Notes: generated by a model not told the origin, from the letters alone. Positions 10,788 through 20,483 are shown, counted from the first letter of the stretch. The stretch is 64,000 nt of DNA from Buxus sempervirens (GCA_947561395.2 OX387195.1:22831126-22895125), one strand, 5' to 3'. Program-made: numbers and translations.

Positions 10788-11710
10788 TTACTTCTCACTG
10801 CAACCAAGCAGCATTGCAACGTGTCGTTTTCAGAGAACGCCCTCAACCCTTGCTCATTTCTCACTACAATCGAACTCATTGCAGTGTGCTGCTTCCAGGC
10901 AACGCCCTAGCATGTATATAGGATTCTAATTCAACATTCATGCAATATTTGGATTTACAAAAATATCATACCGCTTGCCAACTAGCACAACCCTCCTTTT
11001 ATCCGAGCTTAGTACCGGCAGCGACTACAAGAAACACATGCAGAATCATATCAAGTGTGGCAGTTGACCTAAAATCAAACACATGCGGAGTTATTTTTAC
11101 TTATATATTATTGGATATGATGATGAAATGAAATTGGCCTTCATGTCAAAATAAATGGCATTTTAACCACTCTTTTATTCCACAAATGAAACAAACAAAG
11201 ACAATGGTTGCTCCATGTTTGGAGATTGCATGACATGACATAATCATATTATTCCAAAATACAATCCTTTCATTTTTTTTACATTAAAGCACTCTTATTA
11301 TATGTATATAGGATGAAAACAGATGAGTTCAAAACATTTATATGCTTCAAAACATTTCTAAAATCAAAATGCTTTGGAATCACAAAGGTTTTCTATACAA
11401 ATCACTTATATATTATTGTTTTCATATAAGAAAGCAAAACATTCTGATACATGTATAAAACAATGTAAATACACATAAACTCAACTATAACTTATTTAAA
11501 TTTATTCAAAGAAAAAATGACATTAATAATACATAAATATGGATATAACAGTTGTTTCACAAAATCCATATGAATCCTTGTAAAACACTACACTGTTTAA
11601 AAAGTAACATTTATTACTTGTTGTACCTTGCCAAAAGTGTGTTGTAAAACTTGTTCTTTTGGTTTTCTCCTCAAACCAGATCTCTCATATCTTGGCTTCA
11701 ATTCTTCATT

Positions 11711-11713
<3 letters not shown>
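10788..11713. other. Non-coding part of the composite insert
   Basis: 10790-10915 contains a weak two-fold repeat (TCTCACTGCAACC... and TCTCACTACAATCG..., each with an AACGCCCT word). The rest is AT-rich with no recognised feature. Confidence 0.35.

Positions 11714-11769
<56 letters not shown>
11714..11769. repeat. (CT)n microsatellite
   Basis: A pure CT run of about 28 units. The minus-strand open frame over it (repeated Arg-Glu) is an artefact. Confidence 0.95.
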
Positions 11770-11772
<3 letters not shown>

Positions 11773-12189
11773 TTTCTACATGTGTATTAAGGTGACGCCA
11801 TATATTGTACATGTGTTGCAAGATTAACCTGTAAAGCACAGTGGTTCCACGTTTCGGACACGTGTCAATGTGTCACAAACATGCTGGTAGCATGTGTTGC
11901 AACATATTTTATTCTTATGTACAATTACTTAATTCCTAAGAGAGCAAGTTATTATACTATTCATGCTCACCCATTACCCATAGTTCCATACCTGTACCAA
12001 CAATCATAGTCTTATTTGGTACATTTCATTGGCCTTTTTGCTTTACTTCGCACTGTTACTCAGTCTAACTAGATTCAATTATAATGTATACCAAACTACA
12101 GGAATCTGCAGCTAAACAAACAATACAATAATTAGGTAATAATCACTGAAACATTTGTCGTAATACAAGGATACACAAGGATTTTATTA

Positions 12190-13420
12190 ACATCAATAGG
12201 ACTAAACCACCCTAAGGTTGGGTCCTCAAACTTGGTAGGCAATATGAGAAACTTCTGCAGGTCTTCCATCTTGGCAAAAGGTAAGTGCTACTGAAGTCCA
12301 GTGTACGACTAGGAGAGGATGTCAGCAACTAACGCTTCTTTATAGGCTGAAATTCTAAATACCTAGGCAGTGGGTTTCTAGGGTGGTGTTCCCTGGCCAC
12401 AGGTCTATCCAAAGTTTAACAATGATCCCTGCTTCTACCGAATGTCAATGCAAAGGGAGAAAAAAATGATAAGAGAAAATGTCACCTTCCAATGGCTCAC
12501 TGTAGTTCTTTTAGCTAGGAATTTGGAATCTTGTCCATCCTTACCTCCAAATTTGCTAGATACTCTTCTGGTTCCCAAGTTCCCTTTCTCTATATTGAAT
12601 TTGCCACAAGCCCACAACTACTAACCCAAAATGCTGAATTCCTGGTCATTTTGTTGCCTGCATAGTGAGTCTACCCTTAATCTTGTTCCTACATGCTTGA
12701 TCCAATCTAACCAAGTGATATTTTCTGCTTCCTCCTCGCTCCCACAAGAAATCTCTCTGCAATTTTTGAATCCTATTGACCATCTTAATGGGTATCCCAA
12801 CAAGGATAAGCAGTATAAGGGAAGATTTGACAGTGTGGCTTGTATGAGAGTGATCTAACTCCCAAAGAAGTATATATATATATATATTCAACAGACAAGG
12901 CTTTTGTAAACTTTTTTTACCACTGTATCCCATATGCTATGACACTTAGGAGGCACACCACAAGCATTAATAGTTGAAAGGACAATCCCTACTTTTACAT
13001 CCTAAGATCTCAGCACCTTCCCAGATGATGATGGTGTTGGAGAGAGTACCACACAGGTAGCTTTTATCTAAGTTTACTCTTAAGGCTGGATATCATTTCA
13101 AGACACTATAGAATGCTTCAAAACAATCCTAGTTGATTTAGCAAACTCTTGAAGAAAAAAGTGGTATTGTCAGCAAACTTTATCTAGGAGATAGGACTCT
13201 TGTCTTTGCCCACTTCGAAACCCTTCATCAAGCCTGCCTGTCAACTTCGTGAGAGCCTTACTTGAAATGTTAAAAGCAAAAAACAGTGAACATAAAACAA
13301 GATAAGGAATCACCCTATCTGAGTCCTCTAATGCCAGTAACACGTCCTTTAACTTCTCCATTGAAAGGAAAGAAAAATATACATTTCTTATGTAACGACT
13401 TACCCATTTTCTCCATCTAT
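12190..13420 (-). pseudogene. Decayed LINE reverse transcriptase fragment inside the composite insert
   Basis: On the minus strand, 13361-13170 gives a broken version of the RT region around DSDRVIPYLVL and its downstream FADxT box (about 13180-13160). 12933-12620 gives VGIPIKMVNRIQKLQRDFLWERGGSRKYHLVRLDQACR, the typical LINE segment after RT ('IQRxFLWxG...HLVxW'). Frames change several times, so it is old. Between and left of these, 12190-12620 shows only scattered similarity. Confidence 0.7.
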
Positions 13421-14322
13421 GTCCAAAGCCTCTGAGAAAGAACTGAATCTAGAAATTCCCATTCCTCATAATATTAGTATTTTAAAATTTTTTATTTTAA
13501 ACCAAGCTTACAAAGGAATCTTGGTCTTTTTAATCTCTATCATTTCCTCAATACATTCGTTGGCTATCAGAACGCTATCCAAGATTTTGCTACAGTTAAC
13601 TGTAGGTTTCATAAATCCAGAATAATGTGCTACCAAGTGAAAATCATACGCTTATCTTTTGTTTCTAAATTTGTTACAAATCTATACGATTATAAAACCA
13701 ACCCCCTATTTTTTGCCTGACATTCTATACCTAAAACACCCTCCATTTGTTTTCAAATTTACTCCAACACCCAGATTTGTTAATGCCACGTGTATTCAGT
13801 AACTAACTGCCCATGTAACGATCTTTGTTTCTAATTCTTTTGCTACGCACATAACATGTGTATTCCCATAGTATTTGGTGAAGTTCGGAGTTGGAATATA
13901 CTTGTCTTTCATCTTCATCAAAACCATTACTTTTCCCATAGGGTGATACAAGTTATTACAACTTGGCATCAAATAATCCACTTTTGTGCCTGCCTTGGAT
14001 GTGCAATGCTGAATTAGTGTTCCTAAAAGTTTGCATGCTCCTTTGTGTCCAGTCTTGTAATATATTTTTTGCTTACCACAGTTATGTTTGTTATGTATTG
14101 TTTTCTCTAGAATCTTGCTTCATTCTATTATTACCTTTTTCTTCATATTAAATGTGCCGTCTTTGAAAATCTGTGGCATCTCTTAAACCACATATTTTAA
14201 ATGATTTTTTAGAGTAAGTAGATGAAGTGGAAAAAAAAATGAAAACAGACTGATATTAGATTCTTCATTCAGTGCATTGTGGTCATGTTGGAAAGTCTGA
14301 TGTTTCTCAATTTTTTCGACAG
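13421..14322. other. AT-rich part of the composite insert, likely captured intron
   Basis: No domain is recognised. It ends in a pyrimidine-rich stretch and AG (…CAATTTTTTCGACAG, to 14322), an excellent 3' splice site for the exon that follows. This suggests that at least the last part is intron sequence carried along with the exon. Confidence 0.4.
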
Positions 14323-14424
14323 ATACCTAGAGATGTTCTCTTGCACATACTTGGACCATCAAAGGTTTACAAGGAAGTGATTAAGAAACTAATAAACTCT
14401 ACTGTTGCTCAATATGTCAAAAAG
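14323..14424 (+). pseudogene. Captured host-gene exon, trigger-factor-like
   Basis: A 102-bp frame of 34 codons (IPRDVLLHILGPSKVYK... to ...AQYVKK) is bounded by a strong acceptor (TTCGACAG before 14323) and a donor (AAG/GTATCT after 14424). Its sequence resembles an internal exon of the plant plastid trigger-factor-type chaperone (ribosome-binding N-terminal region), an assignment made from memory of that family and not certain. Only 16 bp lie between the donor and the right junction of the insert. It is out of its gene context and not expected to be functional. Confidence 0.55.
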
Positions 14425-14441
14425 GTATCTGGCCAGACAGT

Positions 14442-14935
14442 ATCCTTAAAATCCTTAAGGACAATTTGGTTCAAGCTCAAGAAAGAATGAAATTCCAAGC
14501 AGATAAGCATCGTACAGAATTTTCTTTCAATTTAGGTGATTGGGCCTTTTTGCGTCTCATTCCGTATCGTCAACAGTCAGTGGCTTTCCAATCATATCAC
14601 AATCTGTCCCCAAGATTTTTTGGCCCCTTTCAGATTTGCAAGAAAATAGGGACGGTTGCTTATCAATTATTGCTGCCAGATGACTCCCGGATTCATCCGG
14701 TTTTTCATGTTTCTTGTTTGAAGAAGAAAATCGGGTCTAAGGTAACTCTACAACAGTCTCTCCCAGCTACAGATGTTGATGGACAGATTCTCCCCCTTCC
14801 ATATGCAATATTGGATCGAAGAATGGTGAACCGAGGAGGGCAAGCCGTTTCTGAGGTGCCGATTTGGTGGCAAGGATTGGACGAGGATGAGTCTACGTAG
14901 GTGTCGTTTCACAAGCTTAAGTCCCAATTTCCAAA
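14442..14935 (+). pseudogene. pol: Chromovirus integrase C-terminus and chromodomain
   Basis: The frame gives LKDNLVQAQERMKFQADKHR, then FNLGDWAFLRLIPYRQ, FFGPFQICKKIGTVAYQLLLP, IHPVFHVSCLKKKIG (GPY/F region) and a C-terminal chromodomain-like stretch (PYAILDRRMVNRGG...VPIWWQGLDEDEST). TAG at 14898-14900 replaces the tryptophan codon expected before VSFHKLKSQFP. The chromodomain would tether integration to chromatin marks in an active element. Confidence 0.9.
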
Positions 14936-14968
14936 TGTATCGCTTGAGGACAAGCTCTGTCTTCAACC

Positions 14969-14977
14969 AGGGAGGAA
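14969..14977 (+). other. Polypurine tract
   Basis: AGGGAGGAA lies immediately before the 3' LTR at 14978, where second-strand synthesis would be primed. Confidence 0.85.
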
Positions 14978-15071
14978 TGTTACATGACCAAGCAATTCAC
15001 GTAACTGATCTGAGAAGTCTGTTAGGTTATTTAGGATTCTTCTTTCAAGTTTATCATCTTTAGTTGGATTA

Positions 15072-16710
15072 GTTTTTTTTTTTTTAATCAGTAATGATAG
15101 ATAATATATATCAGCATATAGAGGCACAAGCTACAAAAGTCAAAGTAGGTTACAAGGCCCCAAACCCATGAGGAGTAGGATGGTCCTAAAAAAACAGCCC
15201 CACCAAACTATGTTCGAACACAATCTGGAAAAAACCTGGAAGAAACTTTAAAGTAACATCTGCTCCCAATTTCTTACAATATCCCCAACCCCGAAAGCAT
15301 CAAATTCTAGGGTTACCGAAGCCCAAAATGCAGCCAAACCCATCACTGAATCTAAAAGTGCATCTGGACTCTTATAAATGTCATAAAAAATGCTTTTGTT
15401 TCGATTCAGCCACATAAGCCATAATGAAGCAAAAAACACTCCATCATACAGCCTTCTTCCTCTTGAAAACATACTAGGGAACCTCCACTGTGCTGCCAAC
15501 TCACCCACTGTTTTTGGTAAAACCCACTTAACTCCTGAAAGTTGTAGTAGCCTTTTCCAAATAAAATCAGCAACCTCACAATGCACTAGTAAATGGTCTA
15601 CAGATTCAACATTCTTCTTATAGAGTATGCAAGCTTGTGGTGACAAAGCCCAAGTTTTCCTCCTCTTCTGAAGATTGCCGAAAGTGTTAATCCTGTTTAG
15701 CACTGCAGTCCATGCAAAGATTTTCACCTTTAGGGGGATTTAGATTTCCAAAGGAATGAAGTAGGAAAGCTAGGGCTATGAGTGACCCACAACTTTCTAA
15801 AATGAAACACCCAATATTTACAAGAAAACTGACTGTTTGACTCAAGAGACAAAAATCTGTTGTCCACCTCACTATCATGAATGACCACCCCCTTTATAAC
15901 TTCAACCAAAGACCCCAAATCAAAGATCTCAAAGTGTCTAAGATCCCTTCTAAACTGTAGGTTCCACTCTAGACTTTTATCCGACCAAGATAGTATGTTG
16001 CACACCATTGGATCCCTTAAGACCCGAATTCGGAAAAGACGCGGAAAGAGTGATGCAGCTGTAGACTCCCCCCGCCACACATCAGACCAAACTTAAAAGT
16101 ATCACCCATACGAAGCTTGTAAGACGTCAAAGGAAAGAAACTATGAGATAACAACAAAATAGATTTCTATGGGCATTCATATGGTATTTTAGCATTAAAA
16201 TTAGTCTTCCTTTCATTGTAGTGAGTTCCAAACTTACTCTTTATAATCTGATGCCACAAAGCCCCCCTTTCCTGACCAAACCTCCACGGCCATTTACCAA
16301 GAAGTGCAGAATTCTTCAATTGCATGTTACCCAAAGAAAGACCCCCTTGACTGAAATCCCTCCCCACTACCTCCCACCTAACCAAATGGTCTTTCTTCTT
16401 GTTCCTTCCTCCTTCCCACAAAAAATTTCTCTGAATTTTTTCCATCTCTTTTACCACCTTCGCAGGTGCTCTAAACAAAGAAAGACAGTACACTGGCACA
16501 TTAGACATTGAAGCTTTGATTAGTGTTACTCTACCCCCTATTGACAAATAGTTCTTCTTCCACATAGACATTCTTTTCGTCATCCTTTCTAGAACCAGTT
16601 CCCAAAAAGACATTGACTTTGCACTACCACCCAACGGCAAGCCAAGATAGGTAATAGGCCAATCGGCAATGTTACAACCCAGCTGATTTGCAAACGACTT
16701 AGTTTATTTA
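15072..16710 (-). mobile_element. 5'-truncated L1-like LINE in the 3' LTR
   Basis: A poly-T run (15073-15085) marks the 3' poly-A tail on the minus strand. The insert is flanked by a 49-bp duplication of LTR sequence (15023-15071 and 16711-16759, two mismatches; the right copy matches the 5' LTR exactly). The body encodes the C-terminal half of ORF2 only. The upstream RT core and endonuclease are missing, so it arrived truncated. Confidence 0.93.
15248..16640 (-). pseudogene. LINE ORF2 C-terminal part (post-RT region and zf-RVT domain), broken
   Basis: From 16640 leftward: SMSFWELVLERMTKRMSMWKKNYLSIGGRVTLIK, then IQRNFLWEGGRNKKKDHLVRW and GGLSLGNMQLKNSALLGKW, the region after the RT domain. 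16080-15730 continues with the spacer and 15727-15248 holds the zinc-binding RT-associated domain (zf-RVT): KIFAWTAVLNRINT, C-x2-C-like ACILYKKNVESVDHLLVHCEVADFIW and WLMWLNRN. One zf-RVT cysteine of the usual C-x-x-C pair appears as tyrosine. Stops or frameshifts lie at about 15728 and 16080-16167. Confidence 0.88.
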
Positions 16711-16962
16711 TAGTTTGTTTAGGATTCTTCTTTCAAGTTTATCATCTTTAGTTGGATTAAGATGGTTATTCAGTTTTAGTGGGATACGTCTGGTGGTGAA
16801 AGAGTTCTTCTTATTCTTTATATGTAGCTCTTTTTAGAAGAGGAAATTTATCAAACAAATTTATTCAAGTCTTTAAGGAGGACAGTTCCGTTGAAGAACC
16901 AACAATTTCGTTTTGAATTTACAGGTTCAATTAGTCTGAATTTGTGAGTTCTTAACACTTTG

Positions 16963-17147
16963 GCATACAATAACGATTGACGTTGAAAGCTAATTTTTCC
17001 TCTTGTTTCATTCAAAAATAAAAAAAACAGACATTGTTCATATCAGATGCATTAGAAATCAAGAAACTTTTACCTGAGCGCAACATGAAAAATCAAGGCA
17101 CAACGTATGAAAAGGGAAAAAAATCCAGATGCAAAGCAAGCACTCAC
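16963..17147 (-). other. Start of intron 1 of the minus-strand gene, interrupted by the chromovirus
   Basis: On the minus strand this follows the donor CAG/GTGAGT at 17147 and is T-rich, intron-like sequence. It ends at the chromovirus target duplication (16958-16962). Confidence 0.55.
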
Positions 17148-17435
17148 CTGCTGATACTGTGGCAGCGAATAAACACCGGGCATAGGAGCAGTAGCGGCAT
17201 AAACAGAAGGAACAACCGGGACAGAAGGAAGTTTCACCGGGGGAGGAATCTGAACCGGTGGAGGCTGGGGCATAAAAGGCTTACTGTATTGCTGAACCGC
17301 TATTTGATCGGATTGTTGAAGGTGAAAAGGAACAGGGAAATAAGAACCGTTTGAGTACGTGAACTGTGCAGAAGCAGAAGCATTCGAACCAGGTAACGGA
17401 ACAGAGCTTGAAGTCGACGCAGATAAAGTCGACAT
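17148..17435 (-). CDS. First coding exon of an unrecognised proline-rich protein (partial gene)
   Basis: ATG is at 17435 on the minus strand. The exon encodes 96 residues and ends at a textbook donor (CAG/GTGAGT, 17148/17147) in phase 0. The product is rich in Ser, Pro, Gln and Tyr: MSTLSASTSSSVPLPG at the start, NGSYFPVPFHLQQ in the middle, PQPPPVQIPPPVKLPSVP, and PGVYSLPQYQQ at the end. It resembles the disordered N-terminus of an RNA-binding or splicing-type protein, but I do not recognise the family. A CT-rich leader lies upstream (17436-17550). The rest of the gene must lie beyond the chromovirus: I see no further exon down to position 1, so intron 1 exceeds 17 kb here or the gene is disrupted. 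Confidence 0.6.
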
Positions 17436-17552
17436 GTCCGATTCAAGCGTCCACAAACTCAAAGTTCTGGATTCACCAGATCTCAATAGAAATTTTGGGG
17501 TTTGATCAAACACGACGTGCAATCACCACCCCAGGTTTGAAGATGGAGAGAG

Positions 17553-17755
17553 AGAAGAAAGAGAGAGAGAGACGATTACCCCAAAAAAAAAAGGATGGAG
17601 AGAGCTGCGATGGAGAGAGAGACGATTACCCCCAAAAAAAAAGGATGGAGAGAGCTGCGATGTGCGACGGAGAGAGAGACGATTACCCCCCCAAAAAAAA
17701 AAAGATGTAGAGAGAGCCGATTACCCCAAAAAACAAAAGAAGATGGAGAGACCGT
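17553..17755. repeat. Four imperfect tandem copies of a ~55-65 bp unit at the minus-strand gene's 5' end
   Basis: Each unit contains GAGAGAGACGATTACCCC, an A-run of 6-11 bases and GATGGAGAGAG, with GCTGCGATG in two copies. Units begin near 17560, 17615, 17672 and 17713. Read on the minus strand these form CT-rich segments in or just upstream of the leader of the exon at 17148-17435. Confidence 0.85.
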
Positions 17756-19030
17756 TTGGCTAGCCGGATTGTTCCGGTTTTGCCCGAAAGCAACTTTCCT
17801 TAAAAAAAAAAAAAGGGGAGTGTTTGGTTATCAAAAAAAAACGTGGGACCAATAAAAGTAAAATCAGTTAACCGACTTTCAGCGCATGTTTTACCCTATT
17901 TCATTTTCCAACCATTTTTGTTGGATTTTGTCAGAAAATCAAAACTTATTTATGTTCTTACTTATTTGCTCATTCTTTTTTGTTTCAAACCCTCCTTCTC
18001 TAGTGTTTAACTTTATCTTTTATTAAATATATTTAAATTAAGTAAATAACAAGGAGTTGGGTGCACTTCATTTGAAAAAAAAAACTAAAGTTAAAAAAGG
18101 GGTAAAGTGTTGCGTGTCCTTTTTTCCCAAAAAAAGCTTTAATATATATATATATATATATATATTCAAAAGGTTAAGTTTATCCATATTTATTCATATA
18201 AGGAGTCAGTGTTTATAGTAAATTTTTTATTCAATTTTATATGTTTTTTATGGACAATATTAAAGGGTAAAATAGGAAAATGTAATACTTTTACCATTCA
18301 TTCTACTTAACCAAACAGCACAACTAGGATTTTCCATCAGTTTTCATAAATTTTCCAGATGCATCCAAACAGCATTCATGAAAGTTAACTTTCACTTTTT
18401 GAAATATCACTTATTGCCATATCACTTTCTTAACAGACTTTCTAACTTGATCCAGCTATCCAAACCCAGCTAGGGTTTCTGGCACAGATGATTTATTGGT
18501 GGCTAGAAGCTCGAAATAGCTAATAATCTTCGAAAATAGATAGGACTAACTTACTACATAACTATAGTTATATAGTTATATAACCTTATAACTTTTTATA
18601 GTAATATAACATTATATAATGCTGTAGATATTATATAACATTATGGATAATTATATATAACATTATACAGACATTATATACATAATATAATATATATTAG
18701 ATATAATAATATTAATGTCAATTTATTACAATTAATATAACATGTGCAATTTAAAATATTAAGTTTATATATACACCTCTGGGTACCCCAAAAAATAAGC
18801 CCAAGGTAATATAAATAATATTATATATATATATATATATATCAATATTATATAATAATAGTATATATATATTCATAATATGTATTATAATACTAAGTTA
18901 TATGTAATATTAAGTGATCTGTAATAGTATATTAGATATTCATAATATATATTATAATACTAAGCTGTATGTATTATAATGATAAGTTATATTAGATATT
19001 AGTAGAAAGTTTTTCATTGGTGTGGTGATG
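17756..19030. other. AT-rich intergenic region
   Basis: Contains (TA)n runs at about 18142-18164 and 18822-18842, and a 500-bp tract (about 18530-19000) built from TATAACATTATA-like and TATTATAATACTAAG words, the latter repeated near 18885 and 18950. No gene is seen. It lies between the minus-strand exon and the divergently oriented PRAF-like gene. Confidence 0.6.
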
Positions 19031-19061
19031 ATTCGGTTGAGGCAATTTTATTTATTTTTAG

Positions 19062-19256
19062 TTGTTAGTTAAAGCAAGTTTTTATGACGAGGCAAAACGC
19101 AAGCATATAGGCTACGTGGTACAACGCAAGTGTATGTCACAAATTTATTACGAATCTATGGGTAACAAGGGTGCTTTGGAGACCCTATACTGTCCAGCTC
19201 TTGAAAGTCCAGTTCGATTGGATCAAAGCACGATGCCACAAAAGGTGATATCATGA
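19062..19256 (+). other. Isolated 64-codon open frame, possible gene fragment
   Basis: The translation (VKASFYDEAKRKHIGYVV..., ALESPVRLDQSTMP) has normal protein composition but no domain I can name. There is no evident promoter, no splice partner, and a hAT MITE begins 26 bp after its stop. It could be a decayed gene fragment. Confidence 0.25.
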
Positions 19257-19281
19257 TGCTTCCTCCACTGCTTCTCCTACC

Positions 19282-19521
19282 CAGTGGCGGAACCACCTTA
19301 GAGCTAGAGGGGGCAATTGCGCCCCCTCCCCCTCCCCCTAAAATTTTATTTTTTAATTTAAAATATATATATTTTATATATTTTAATTGAAATTTATGTT
19401 TTGCCTTCTCTAAATTTTATGGTTTGCCCCCCTAACTCATTAAAATTTCTATATTTTATGAGAAGTGTTAATTGAAAAATTTTTTTGCCCCCTAAGATTT
19501 GGAATCCTAGTTCCGCCACTG
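19282..19521. mobile_element. hAT-type MITE, 240 bp
   Basis: The left end CAGTGGCGGAACC and the reverse complement of the right end CAGTGGCGGAACT form a terminal inverted repeat. Flanks CTCCTACC (19274-19281) and CTCTTACC (19522-19529) form an 8-bp target duplication with one mismatch. Subterminal GGGGGCAA/GCCCCC words and the ends match the larger hAT at 5792-8899, so this is probably a deletion derivative of that family. No coding capacity. Confidence 0.88.
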
Positions 19522-19529
19522 CTCTTACC

Positions 19530-20320
19530 TATCGCTTCTCTTCTTCTGCTACCAAAACCTCCATTAAACTAATCCCACAGAGTAATAAGGGGAACGGTAG
19601 ATCCTCCCATTACTTTGCCTCTTTATCAATAGCATTATAATATTAAGTCAATTGCTTATTTATTCAAAGAAATATTGGATAAAAGAAAGAAAGAAGAATG
19701 ATCTGCATAATTAGGCATGTGTTCTATCTCTCGCTCACTTCTTCCATCTCTTTACCCATAAGCCAATCCAAGGGTATGTATCTATTATTGTTTGAATTCA
19801 TTAGTCAAGTTCCTTCTCTCTCTTACATGCACATACAAGCACTCTGGTTTCCGCCTTTAGAAATTTCACTGCCATTGGGGAATATGAGGCCGACAATCTT
19901 CCATGCAGTTCTTCATTAATTAACACATACCTCTGTAGACACGATAAAATAATAAAAAAATTTAATCTATTTGATATACCAAAAAATATGAAACAATTGG
20001 GTTATGGTTTTAAGAGTATGAAAATTAAATAGTTTTGGTTTTACAATTAGTAAACCGTAATGGTTATGGTTTGGTTATGATTTTCATTGCAAATTTATTG
20101 ATTCGGTTTTGGTTTTTTGCAAAACCGAACCGTTGCCATCCCTACTCATTCATATGAATTAAAAAAAAAAAAAACATTTTTACCGGACAACGGGACTCGT
20201 GTTCTAAACTTCTTTTATATTAGTTTTTCAAAAAAAAAATATTGTTATTTCTTTCAGTAGCGAAAAGAATTCCTGAAGGCGCGACAGGTACCCGTTATTT
20301 CGCCTCTTCAATCTACCGTT
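19530..20320. other. Upstream region of the PRAF-like gene
   Basis: AT-rich with no coding support. A pyrimidine-rich run from about 20325 (CTTTCTCTCTCTCTCCCCC, then CTTCTTCTTCTTCCTC) looks like the start of a plant 5' leader, so transcription probably begins near 20300; no clear TATA box can be chosen among the AT tracts. Confidence 0.4.
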
Positions 20321-20399
20321 CTCCTTTCTCTCTCTCTCCCCCTGTTTTCTTCTTCTTCTTCCTCTTTTCTTTCTACCTAAATTTCGAGGTCCGGAATCA

Positions 20400-20483
20400 A
20401 TGCAGGATATAGTTTGCTCAAATCCTTGTTTTAGTGATGGATTATGCGATTTTTATGGATACTGTGGTGCAATACGGGGTTAA
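20400..20483 (+). CDS. Upstream ORF in the presumed leader of the PRAF-like gene (27 codons)
   Basis: ATG at 20400 opens a 27-residue frame (MQDIVCSNPCFSDG...) ending TAA at 20481-20483, inside the presumed leader and 347 bp before the main start. Whether it is retained depends on leader splicing, which I cannot see. Peptide conservation is unknown; it is listed as a possible regulatory feature only. Confidence 0.3.
   Translation: MQDIVCSNPCFSDGLCDFYGYCGAIRG

Larger units (their letters stand above)
9981..14441. mobile_element. 4.46-kb composite insertion in chromovirus integrase, class unknown
   Basis: The integrase frame stops making sense after ...DQALRNR at 9980 and resumes with DSILKILKDNLVQAQERMKF at 14438 onward; the two halves join as expected for gypsy integrase. 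CAGT is shared at both junctions (9977-9980 and 14438-14441), so the target duplication may be only 3-6 bp. The insert holds a GC-rich fold-back-like element (9986-10787), a (CT)n run, an old minus-strand LINE and a host-like exon with splice borders at its right end. I could not find Helitron TC/CTRR ends or long terminal inverted repeats. It may be one gene-capturing transposon or several successive insertions. Confidence 0.6.
2475..16957 (+). mobile_element. Ty3/gypsy chromovirus LTR retrotransposon, complete ends, dead, with three later insertions
   Basis: The element has matching LTRs starting TGTTAC and ending TTAACA, an exact 5-bp target duplication (CTTTG at 2470-2474 and 16958-16962), a primer binding site, a polypurine tract, and pol in the order protease, RT, RNase H, integrase, chromodomain, which defines a chromovirus. 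Three insertions break it: a hAT element at 5792-8899, a composite insert at 9981-14441 and a LINE at 15072-16710. Once those are set aside the remainder is about 5.2 kb, roughly the usual size. gag, RT and integrase carry stops and frameshifts, so it cannot be autonomous now. It lies in the sense opposite to the exon at 17148-17435 and just past that exon's splice donor. Confidence 0.93.
14978..16957 (+). repeat. 3' LTR of the chromovirus, split by a LINE
   Basis: Piece one is 14978-15071 (94 bp) and piece two is 16760-16957 (198 bp), together 292 bp, the exact length of the 5' LTR. The 1639-bp LINE and its second 49-bp target copy (16711-16759) lie between them. It ends TTAACA followed by the CTTTG target duplication. 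Confidence 0.93.

Noticed and set aside
10187-10910. Long open frames (148 and 205 codons) at 10187-10633 and 10293-10910
   Set aside because: They translate into runs of Ser, Phe, Pro and Leu from a CTT/CCT-rich tract; no domain, no gene structure. Low-complexity artefact.
11597-11839. Minus-strand 80-codon frame with repeated Arg-Glu
   Set aside because: Produced entirely by the (CT)n microsatellite at 11714-11769.
9981-14441. Helitron identity for the composite insert, since it carries a gene fragment
   Set aside because: No 5' TC next to A, no 3' CTRR with hairpin next to T, and the junctions share CAGT, which does not fit insertion between A and T.
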